Positions 40,601 to 50,703 of a DNA stretch of 64,000 nucleotides are shown one piece after another (position 1 is the first letter of the stretch; each line of letters begins with the position of its first letter). The stretch is from assembly GCA_015657535.1 (NCBI GenBank), contig JADHZB010000963.1:129890-193889 (forward strand), given 5' to 3'. A model generated the notes under the pieces. The model saw only the letters and a program-made list of their open reading frames with translations. It did not search any database and had not been told where the DNA came from. Both the position numbers and the translations under genes were made by a program. This DNA comes from Nephromyces sp. MM_2019 (taxonomy: Eukaryota; Apicomplexa; Aconoidasida; Nephromycida).

Positions 40601-40771
40601 GCGGTTACCCTAGATTCAACGGGGGCAGATATAGATTTATGTACTAGCTATGAAGAGATTAGAGAAGTCTTAGAAAAAGAAGGAAAGTACATGGTGAAGC
40701 TGCTAGGATTTAATGACCATTTTAGGGTGGAGCAATTCCTTGGAACCAAAAAAAATTCCGTGAAGACATAG
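25650..40771 (+). CDS. Filamin-repeat scaffold protein with IQ-like, coiled-coil and EF-hand-like helical regions, 19 exons, about 1908 aa
   Basis: Exons: 25650-25800, 26369-26394, 26878-27157, 27487-27923, 28396-28878, 29642-29969, 30027-30052, 30136-30323, 30372-30427, 30556-31177, 31808-32728, 33121-33423, 33893-34149, 34376-34491, 34799-34869, 35715-35886, 36726-36863, 38483-39412 and 40550-40771 (TAG). All phases agree and the total is divisible by three. The start is ATG in a good context (gaaatgg), though the exon may begin at 25627. The two 26-base exons, the 28396 acceptor and the 27923 donor are the least certain. An IQ-like stretch (KIQAAHTFLENFKLAKK) lies near residue 630. Two filamin/ABP280 immunoglobulin repeats follow, about 755-895 (VAEG, DGTYIVKYKVNSSG, EGIPIAGSPFDL) and 910-1050 (DGSYEISY, INGVEIFGSPL). 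A charged, probably coiled-coil region and two helical modules of EF-hand-like pattern (EIFLYYS; ELFVHYR, HRFVLMMQQFSVVP, GFSSFVEALIQCV) complete it. Probably a cytoskeletal scaffold; exact role unknown. Confidence 0.78.
35380..35452. repeat. CA-rich low-complexity tract in an intron
   Basis: Interrupted ACACAC/CCACA sequence lies in the intron 34870-35714 of the filamin-repeat gene. The His/Thr-rich open frame across it is an artefact. Confidence 0.7.
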
Positions 40772-43190
40772 AGGTTTCATTATAAAGAGATCAATATTGC
40801 TACCATCTTTGCTTGCTTGGCAGTAACAAGCTTGAAAACTTCATTTTGCGCGAGTAGAGATGTGGGATATCTTCCATTTTGATATTATCGGTAGGCATCT
40901 TTTCAAATCGACACATTATTTAAATTCTGAAAGACTGCATATCCGGATCGAGCTTCTTCATGAGGTTGCTTTTTGAAAACTTACAGCAACATTGGCAGGC
41001 CAAAAGCATCATTTCCTTTCGACTTAGATTCTTTTGTATAAAAACACGCCGTTTAAACTTGGAGTTAAGATACTCACTCATTAGCGAATATTTTTTGCCG
41101 GGGTAACTACTAGTTCATTTTTGAGTATTATCGCAAGGAATGGTTTATCTGCCTGAATTAAATGGACCGTATATGCAGGCTCAAAGTATCGCTGTGCGGA
41201 AAGTTTGTATTTGACCTAACAAAATGCTGTAGTAATGCTTTCAACACACCAAAGGTGTACTAACACATTTCCAGCAGATGGCTAATTGTGTTCTTTGCAA
41301 ATTTTACACCCATACACACTGTTTTTAAGATGGACCAAATGCTTCTTTCTTTTACATGCTGCAAGTTCCCTAAAGCTTGCATTTTGCTGTAAAAATAAAA
41401 TATTTCGACGTCATTCCAAATTTCAAGACGATGCTATCGTAGCCATGCAAAGTTTCGCCATCATGTGTGGTTACTATCAAAGAACCTAAGACATAGCAAG
41501 GCAATGATCAAATGATGTTTTTGACATTAGATGCAGCGGCATTTATGATGTTGTGTTAGATGCGTATTAGTTTCTAGACCCGGCTTCTTATATTTGCATT
41601 ACGATGTAAGTGAGCTTCCTGTTTTGTGTTAACCAAGTAACTAATAGCATTAATAAGCCAGGTGACCCCTGAATGGTTCTGGTTAGTATCCGCGGAGAAA
41701 GCATAAAAAAAAGAACTTTTCAAGAATAGTTTCGAATAAAAACAGTTGCTGGCGGTGTGTAGTACCGTCGAAAAAAAAGAGATTCAAAAAAGCCTCAGTT
41801 ATAAAGGTGCTCATTTAATAATGTAATGACTTAGAAAATGCTAGTGCGCTTCGAGAACTACATATCGTCAACAGTCACACCTATGAAGGCTCCTTGCAGA
41901 ACAAACCGTTGAATTCGAGATAAATATTACGTTCTATACTCCGCTTTTCTGCCTTTCTATTAGAGATTTCTTCAGCAAATTAAATGTAGGCTTTGGATTT
42001 ACTCCTAAATCTGAAAACTTAGTATTCAGATTTTTCTTCTTTTCATACGTTTTAGTATCAGCTTAGATATGATGGCTGTCGAAGTCATAACTCAGTAAAG
42101 TCCTACGAGGCAGCTTGAGATTATAACGATTTATCTAGATGTGTTTTCTTCTATATTGAATAGCTGCGTGCGATACGCAGCACCCTAATTTTTTGACATT
42201 ACCCTGACGTTTCATGTGCTTCTTGCAGCAACCTTTCTTGCAGATCCTACTTATCTAGCAGAAACCCTTCGTTGCCGCAAAGCCTTTAGTCCAAAATCTC
42301 AAAAAATCAACCACCTGATGAATTGAGGTGTGCAGAAAATGCTATACAAAGAAATAAACAGCTATTAATTCAAGCTATCTCAAACTTAAAAAAAAGATTA
42401 TCAAGGGGGGACTAACAGGATTTGTAAAGTCTTAGGAGCTATGCTAGCTTTGGAGATTACAGCGTCTTCAGAAGCTATGCTCTCTTGAAAGTTTATTGTA
42501 GTGTCCCTAGAGGCTAAAGCAGAGAAACCTCGTTGCTCCAGATCGTAGTTGCGCTCTGCATGTGGTTTAAGTATGCCTGTTGGCCGCCACAGCTGAGAAT
42601 TTCACATGCTAATCTGTTCCCACTGACCAAAGGTAGTCTGAAGATTTACCGGAACTAATCAACGTTTTAGACCCTAGCTCGCATGAACTTTTTACTACTA
42701 TTTTCCACCGAATTTTGAATATAAAAAAATAATTACTTCAGTTTAGTAAATGAAGATATATCTTCGTTTCTCACTAGGCTATGCTGCCAGGATGGTAGAG
42801 CATTGTAAGTGCATCGTGATATAGTTGTGTATACCTTGCAAGGTGTCATCGCTGTTCCATGGAGTCCCATCGCTTCGTCATCGGAACTTCTCTGCACGTA
42901 GAGGTGTGGAAATACGAATATATTAAGGTTAGTGTGCCCCTATGAAATGTTCTTTTGATGCTTTCTATGTAATTTCACTAGTGAAGCTTGAATCTGTTGT
43001 GGATAATCTTCCAGCCTACCAGTATTATCTATTCTCGTTAATATGGGCTATTGTGTTTAGCAAAGCTAATACCAAAGAATTTGTTAACTTTCTGGGGTAG
43101 CTTTATTAACTCCTACGGCTCCTATAGTGATGAACCTGCAGTAGCCAATACACACACACTGCAGGAAGCTGAAGACTGCTCCTCCTGCCT
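40772..43190. other. Intergenic, no supported gene
   Basis: Downstream of the filamin-repeat gene the sequence is moderately AT-rich with short broken frames and no splice-framed exons. The 3' part merges into a retroelement remnant. Confidence 0.4.
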
Positions 43191-43212
43191 TGAAAACTGA
43201 TGGTGAGAACAC

Positions 43213-43500
43213 AATGAAGGAAGCGTTTTTGGATGGCGAAATTTTTGAAATGTCAATGGGGTAGGTTTGAGATATCCTCCGATCTATCAGCTGATCACGT
43301 GTTACATTATATAGTTCGTTATCGAAGCACCTGCTATAGCAATCTTCACCTTTGGGACTCAGGATCCCTTTGTGAGGTGGCTTTTTGTAACTTGAAGTAT
43401 TCCTTTTGGGCCTAAAGCTGCATAGAGGATGTTCTGCACTATAATGATTGCTTTAGAGGAAATGGGTTGCTTTCTCTATGACTTTGAGCTATTCTAAATG
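43213..43500 (+). mobile_element. Decayed Ty1/copia-type reverse transcriptase fragment
   Basis: Three degenerate pieces occur in the order and roughly the spacing of a copia reverse transcriptase. MKEAFLDGEIFEMSMG (43213 onward) resembles the DVKTAFLNGELEEEIYM block. LSKHLL, a stop, then QSSP (about 43319) resembles the L.KSLYGLKQSPR block. LEEMGCFLYDFELF (43453 onward) resembles the L.ELGF...D.SLF block. Frames change between pieces and contain stops, so the copy is dead. The catalytic YVDD box and long terminal repeats were not found. Limits of the element are unknown; flanking 41.5-44.3 kb may be part of it. Confidence 0.42.
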
Positions 43501-44456
43501 ATGGAATATAGCCAAAAGTAATTTTTTTTGCGGATTTCTCAAAGAGAATTGATGAATACTGATGTAATTTGCTCTGTTTCTGAAGGATTTCAAGTCTTTT
43601 GAGCTACCTTGGAAGGTCTGCAGCAGCATTTAAGGATTTCAGAATACGTCGTATGGAGTACATTCGAAGATTATGTGTTGATTGAGGCTTTGTGATTTGC
43701 ATATGGAACGCGCAAACCACAAATCCTGCTGGACCACCCACATATTTTTGGTCAGTGGTACACTTGGGCTATATAAGGAGTTTGTCTTAAATACCTTTAT
43801 AAAGTTTAGATCATTCAATATTCAAAAAACTTGCGTTAATTCAGGTTTTTCTAGTGGCTTCGTGGAGCTTCGTAATCTTTAATGTCAATTCTTTATCCGC
43901 AGAAGGTGAAAGATAAATTTAGTAGTGAATGCAGCTGTGTTTTTGGTTAATGATTTTCGGCTATGCTCATAGCAGTAGGTAAACTATATTACCCTGGAAG
44001 CTGTTAATGACGAAATTCAATACTTTTACGGTAATCTCTCATGAAGATAACCTGGCATAATCGGAAGCTGCTGGAAATATCTACATGTATTCGCATTTGT
44101 GATTTCGTGGCTGCATAGTCTGCGTCGTTGCTGAGGACGCTATTCTTGTATCAGCTTCTTTATATGAGAAAATAGAAAAAATCCTGGCCTGGCCTTTTTT
44201 TCCTAGTGTTTACTGAATGGAACAACTTTTGCTTGCTGCCTGTTAAGTTTTCGATGCCGAAATCTGTTTGCCCATGAAAATTTTTTTGTAGTTTTTTTAC
44301 CTCTTTGAAGTTCTTTGTGAAAGACTTTACAAATTCCCGATTTTCCCCTCTTTATACTCCACTTATTAGCAGTTTCTGGACAAAGTTCTTGGCAGGCTTC
44401 TTCCCTTACTTATTGTAGTGTGCCTCCCATCCGAAGTATTTTGAAAAAGTATCAGT

Positions 44457-46006
44457 ATGAAGGGCGCTATTTGCATACTAGGCTTTTTAACGAAAAGAGG
44501 CACAAAGAAGCTCTTTTGGTATGTCATTACAATACCTTTGGCGCTGCTCATTGACAAGTTGATTAGCGTTTCTCTCGCATATATTTGAAGCCTTATTCTA
44601 GCTTATCGATTAAGTATTAGCAAAGAATTGCCTACTAATTATATTCAGGAGTTTCCACACGATTGGAATTGTGTTTTTTCATTAAATTGAAAGTTTGCAT
44701 TTCATTTAGCCTTTATCTTTGCAAAATCTTCTTGAAATTCTCCATGCTCTTCAAATATTTGCCCTCAAAAGCAAGTATATCTGCAGAAATTCAAAAGTTT
44801 CAAACCTGGTAGTTTCAGCTTCACTACTCTTTGGTTTAATGAGCTTGTTTTAGCGTCGTGTTCTTGCCATAAATAGAGCAAATTTCATTGCAGAAAGCAG
44901 GATCTATGCTATTTCTGAAGCATGTATAGTGAAGCTTTTTTTGTGAGGTTTTTGCTACTGCAAAAGATGCTTTGCTAACTTAAAATGCATCGATTTTATT
45001 GATACTTTTTATTATCACGTGTTGTCTGTATAATTTTTTTTCTTTCGGCTAATTTTCCCTTGCTTTTATTACTAAGCTTACACACCTCGTATATAGGGTA
45101 AAAAATTCAGAACGCAAGGCCGATCTACCATTTCACGACACTATAGACTTCAAGGTCGAGGAGGGGGACGACCTCGACTTTTAAAGATATCTCAGCAACC
45201 TGCTAAGCGTATTATATTACCAGCCAGACGGTAAGTTGATAAAAAAGGGAAGAATCTTCAAATTTCTTTTGGCTTAGTTATCCTAAAGCAGCTTTTTGAG
45301 CAGCAGCACAGCCTTCAAGCCTGCATTATACATTTATATACAAACATCTACTGGGTGAATACATTGTAAAAATTCAATACCTTGCACACACGTTAATTCT
45401 CTAGGGTTTTGTCAGCCTTGAATTTTTATGGAAAAAATTTATCCCGTAGCTGTGCTCAGGCAAATTTCGTAGCATTGGGATACGAGATTCGCAAATTCTT
45501 TAATTTCCTTAGTGAACGCTTCATTTCGATCTGGAAAAGTAGTAAAATTATGCTTCTCCATTCATCTTTTAATTAGTTGATATCATCTGTCTCGCACACT
45601 AGATAAAAAACTATGCTTTTTCCTATAAAAAAATTACTTTTTACAAGGAATACGCCCTTTTTTTCACTGTTATCACGTTTGTTGGAGGCTCGAGATTTTA
45701 CGCTTTTAAAATTCTTTTTATTTGAAATGTAGCTGTATGATTCTGGGGAAAATGGATAACTGGAAAGCGATGAGGATCAGTCATAGCAATCGCTCCACTC
45801 ATAGAGTTCAGCGAGTAAATTTACACTGGAAGCGCTTATGGTGGGATGAAGCTGGATACTATGTGCGTCTGAGGATTTCTACCAAGGGTCTAAAGACTAT
45901 AAGAAAATATGGCTTGCAAGCTGCTGCGAAGAAATTTGGGTTAAATCTGAAGCAGAAAAATCTTTTCGCCGGCTACAGCCACAGAATAAGACCTGACAAG
46001 TACTAA
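44457..46006 (+). CDS. rpl28: Ribosomal protein bL28, plastid type, with N-terminal extension
   Basis: The bL28 core is in 45733-46006 (TAA): CMILGKMDNWKAMRISHSNR, then KRLWWDEAGYYVRLRISTKG and LKTIRKYGLQAAAKKFGLNL. The SHSNR box, the WW and the RLRIS(T)KGLKTI block resemble plant chloroplast bL28 rather than mitochondrial forms, so the likely site is a plastid ribosome, as a nucleus-encoded protein. Exon 45111-45230 joins it in phase 2 and supplies a basic stretch rich in Arg and Gly. Two more upstream exons, 44457-44518 (ATG, MKGAICILGFLTKRGTKKLF) and 44818-44856, fit all phases and would complete a 164-aa protein with a hydrophobic then basic leader, as expected of an imported organellar protein. 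The last two exons are secure; the two 5' exons are tentative. Confidence 0.88.
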
Positions 46007-47733
46007 GCTTTTCATTAGTAGGCTGCGTTACTGCGCCAATTTTTTTCAATATTCTGCTGTGAAAAGGCAGAAAGGAAGGCTTTGTTTTGAGATGTTTTTT
46101 GTCTCAGTTTAATGAGGATTTATATTGTATCTTTCTAATCGTATCTAAGCTGTGGCTTTGATTCTTTGTAGGTATTTTTTTGCCTAAAGAAAAAAAGTCT
46201 TTTTCCGTGCTTATCTTGCTTTAATATCTACAAATTTCTTATAATCACTATCAAACCTCTTTAAGTGTGTAAGATGGAATGTGTTGAATCTTTTTTTTCG
46301 GTTAAAAAGAGCGGATTTCCAGTGCCGATTTCCTACATTTATATCTGATTTCTTGCCGTGGTATTTCAAGAGGATATCCGATAATTTTATATTGGTAGAA
46401 TGAAGCTTTTTCCGTTATGATAATAGTCTCCTTGAAAAGATTAACTTAAATAGGTTCGAGAGCTTGTCGCCTATGGTTTGCACACACTTTTTGCTGCCAA
46501 TTTTAATCTACAGTAATGCCACTTTTTTTTTTTTTGCTGGAGGTATCTAGAAGGGAAAAATGTGTATGAACCTCGTTTTCTCGTGTGTTTATCTATTCGC
46601 AATTGAAAGTTGCTGAACATAGAAGGAAGGGCTGCATGCCTTGATTTGCTTCCCTTTTTTTTTGTAGATTTCTGTAGATCGTAGGATTATTCTGCTGCTG
46701 CGTACTTCTCACCTTCAACTACTGATATTAATCCTTTTTTCATGCCAAGATCTGCTATACTTGTGGAGATTTGGACATTTTTGCACAGTTTATTGATTTA
46801 ATGCTAGCCAAATAGCTCTCTGAATCGCACAAAATTTAGTATCAATATAGTTTACTAAACGTAACCCCTGGTTTTTGCATCAATCAGGAAACTTGAAGAT
46901 GATGCCGTGGAGAGACATGACAAGATCCAGTAATTTCTTCCAGTTTTGAATGAGTTGAGCCCTTTTTTGTATATATTTTGAAGGAATAATATTCTACGAC
47001 TCTCTTGAGAGAGGTGCGGGTGTTTTGTTATTATTTATATATTTTGGCAAGTGTAATAATCAGATGTTCGTATTATTAGCAGTACATTAAGCTTAGCTTT
47101 TTGAGCTACAGAGATTTAGACCTGATATATTGGTTGAAAGGGCGAGAAAGCCAGGTATCTAGAGACTTCAACGAAGATTTGGGGTTCTTCTGCTTGGTTA
47201 AGTGTGTTTAGCTATATACTTTTCATGTGTTTGCTTTGGGGTTCTTCTGCTTGGCTCAATCTTGCTTACTAGTTATTTACTTCTGATGTTTTGCTGTTTT
47301 ATCAAAGGCTGTATTTGGACGCAAATTTATCTAGTATAAATTTTAGAGTATTAACCGGAGATTTTACGCTGAAGTTGGGGCCCTGGATGTCTCATCATTA
47401 AGCTTTTGCCGGAATACCGTTTTTTTCGTTGCTATGTAGGTTGGTGGTATAACTCTTACTGCATTGAGCCGTTGCGTTAATCCAGGCAAGGCAATATGTG
47501 TTAAAAAAATAGCATCTTCAAGTTGAAATTTGGAGATATATTCTGATCATCTTATAAGCTTTGCCTTAAAGATGAAAAAACTACACTTTTTTGTTTGGAT
47601 TGAAGTTGCTCAGCTGCATCTTATTTTGCTATTATAGTGAGGTGTTTTCCTAGCTTTTTTCACGCTCATTAAAGCGATTTGAAAACGACTCTCTCACGTA
47701 AAATATGGGAATCTATCACAACATGGCTTAAGT
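46007..47733. other. Intergenic, no supported gene
   Basis: T-rich sequence without splice-framed exons. A 17-base word, GGGGTTCTTCTGCTTGG, occurs twice about 57 bases apart near 47180-47255, the only internal repeat noticed. Confidence 0.4.
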
Positions 47734-48261
47734 TTACTGGGCGAGCTCACTGTTCTCATCATCAAAAATAGCAGTGTCTGTACACTCATTTGCCTGCTCT
47801 GTAAGGGTCTTTTTTGTTTTTGCCTCTTTGCTTGCGATGTGGTCATCAGTGGTGCTATAGATGATGTGTGTGAGTTTTTTATACTTTTTTGCAAGATTTT
47901 TGCTCTGTTAAGTATGCTATGAAGAAGAAAATATTGTACCTTTAACATGCAGTTCAATATTATAATTGTGCTATAAACAAATCTTGTTACTAAATCAGTT
48001 AATATTACTATCCAAGCGAGAGTAGAAAAGCCCGTATAACTTTTGAGTTTTTTGGAAGCTTGTGTGCGATTTTCAGCGTTAAAAAAAAAATTGAGTTTAA
48101 AGGGAAAATAGTGCAAATTTATTGCTGAGATTTGCTCTCTTGAGGGATGCTATTATATACGAGTAGAATCTCCTTGCTTGCGCCTGTTCTGAGAGAGCTG
48201 AAAAAGACTTGGTGCCTTTTGGCATGTGATTTCTCTTGAAGAGGCGGTAGCATGAGAAGAT
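47734..48261 (-). CDS. 3' exons of an unrecognised minus-strand gene
   Basis: Two exons join in phase 2: 48261-48161 (GTKSFSALSEQAQARRFYS is the clearest part) with a gtatat donor, and 47854-47734 ending in TAA. The last exon is hydrophilic and ends in an acidic tail (TAIFDDENSELAQ). A long T-rich acceptor (tttttttttttcctttcaag) precedes the first. A second frame is also open in both exons, so the frame choice rests on composition. Upstream exons were not located; a candidate is the hydrophobic minus-strand stretch around 50300-50130. I do not recognise the protein. Confidence 0.33.
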
Positions 48262-50703
48262 CTTGAAAGGAAAAAAAAAAAGTGCTGATTGTTTTAGTGT
48301 AAACTGTCTGCATACCTGTTGGTAAAATCTCGGCTGTGCAAAGAGTATCTACTAAAATATTCTTGTAGCTTTTGCTTTAGACCTCTATTTTCGCTCGTCT
48401 TCACCTTCTAGTCATTCTTTCTCACATCTGTCGTGTGTTCTTCACTTTTTTTCGCTTGCTTTTCTGATAATATAAGTGATTTTCTTTTGTGTGTGAAAGA
48501 ATGTAATCACAAGAGTGTTTAATTCAAGGCTTTTTCAGCTGAAGAAACAGTCAGTGATAGCATTAATAATTCTAAGAATAGCAAAGAATCTTAAATGACT
48601 AATAGCTAGTCATTGAGCCATCCTTAGACTAAAATTGTTAGGAAATTTCCATGACACAACCTAGGTGCTGAATGAGTGCTTGTCTTTATTTCTATATTAA
48701 TCAGCTATGAATCAAAATAGGGTTAGAAGAAGGCTTTCATGACTATGCAAATGCCGGAGATTATATGGTTTGCTTGCTGTTGTATCAAATGTATACTAGC
48801 TGCTTAAAATCCCAGATATATATATATATATTAAATTAAGTTCTAAACAGCTTTATAGAAAAGACGTTTTCCTCATAATCTCCGTCTTCTTCCACGCAAT
48901 AAACTGAGNATTTCAAATGGGTGTCTTAGTGTGCCACAATGAGTAGATTATGAGGATAAGATTCGCTCATTGAATCTTCACAAGGTTAACTCTAGATGAT
49001 ATGTCGAAAAAAGTTTTTCTCACCTTCTATTTCATCGTTTACCCACTTTGAAAGTTGATGCGATCATGCTAGTTTGTATCATCTTGATTTGGTGTGTGTT
49101 TTGTACTAATTTCTCAGAAATACAGCCCAGAGATGGTTTTTACGTTACGTTCTAAAAGTGTGTTTTTTCTAATCGAGAATACTCCGTGTGTGTGTTTTTT
49201 TTTCTGTGAAGTTAGAGGATGTGCAGCAAGAGAAGAAAATTATAGCAAAATGGTTGCCCGAAAATCAAAGACAATGTTGCACCACAGTATTCCGAATCAG
49301 TTACACCTGTCATGCGTTACGGTTAGCTAGGTAAAATTATCTTGACTAGGTAGAACTAGCTAGGCAGAATAACATACACTAGGTAGAACACACCTAGCTG
49401 GATAGAATAACACACGCTAGTGAAAACAACACTAAATAGGATGACACTAGGTAAAATTAACCAAAGGAAACCACACCACACTAGGTGAAAGTTACCATTA
49501 CGCTGCTTTTCAAAAATTGATTCACTGGCTAATAACTTGATGATTAAAAAGCATTGCTGCAGCCCTCTGCCAATTTTGTTTAGGAAAACCGGTCTCCCTC
49601 TTAGTGCGCATCATCTTGCATATCGCAACATTCCGAGCTAATTTTTGATAAGGCGTGTAATCCCAGAAAAAGCTACAAACTCGTCACTTTAGTATTCCAT
49701 ACTTTTACAAATAAAGCATCTTCAGAGATTCACTCTTTTTCGAATTAAAGCTCCAAATTATATGTTTTTTCGATTCTTTTCCTACCGTCAAGAGATTCTT
49801 TTTGCATACTTTAAATGTGTGTATTCCCGGAAGAGCTAGTGAATGCATATTCCATTACATAATCCTAAAAGCATGGAAAGTCGCAAGATTTCCAGCCACT
49901 AGATTTTGGATAGATGAGTTTGGTGGGCAGATGACTTGTTTGGAAAGCTACTTTCGGTTCTAATCAGATAGAAGATGAAGCCATCATTTTGGGGGCATAT
50001 AAAGACAGTCCTGGTGTAAGACTAGCTAATGGAAGTCGAGTCGCAAAAAGTTAATTTTCCGCATTTCTAGAGGCTTGTATTTCGCCAAGTAACTCGATAA
50101 ATCTCTTCAAACCTGGCAGAGCTCCATTGCAAGAAAGCGTGAACCCAAAAGAAGTAAACGCGCATATATATTCGCCGAAAATGCAGAAAAATATGGGTAG
50201 TCTGCGTGGAGGAAGCTGATCCTTGAATAGGGCATGAAAGCGTAAAGCCTTCAGCAATGCCACATCAAGCATAATAGAATAATTCTGCAAAATCAAACTA
50301 TAATTTTGCAGGAAATACCAAAATTTCTTAATCTTTATGCTATGCACAAGGGCATTTTTCAATTAGTTTAAAAAAAAGCCGCCAGTAATAATAGTAAAGC
50401 AGATTCTGATGTTTAGCAGCAAAAATTTACAAATCATCATATGTTTGCACCCGGTCGTACAGATATATAAAAAATACTGGCTGAAAAGTTGATAGCAGCA
50501 GGAAGAGAACAAGATGAAAGGAACTTCAGAATATAACGAATTCCTCTGCTTTTTCTCTTTAGTGTACGTATACAAATTATTTTTTAAAATTCTTGCAGCG
50601 GCTGGTATCTGTAGTGTAAATCTAATCTGACAAACGGGTTTTGGTTGATATACAATGAAGTAGAGTAATTAAGAGATTAATCTCAAGATTTAGTGACGCT
50701 CCC
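48262..50703. other. Mostly non-coding; possible upstream exon near 50.2 kb
   Basis: No firm gene. On the minus strand, after a gattttgcag acceptor at about 50284, a frame reads MLDVALLKALRFHALFKDQL and on to a gtttga donor near 50121. It is protein-like but unconnected. One ambiguous base (n) sits at 48909. A degenerate repeat cluster lies at 49322-49500. Confidence 0.35.
49322..49500. repeat. Cluster of degenerate CTAGGTA-type short repeats
   Basis: The word CTAGGTAAAATTA/CTAGGTAGAA and close variants (CTAGGCAGAATAAC, CTAGCTGGATAGAATAACAC, CTAGGTGAAAG) recur about ten times in 180 bases at irregular spacing, often as ACTAGGTA or TAGCTAGG. Flanks do not share it. No gene overlaps it. Confidence 0.6.
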
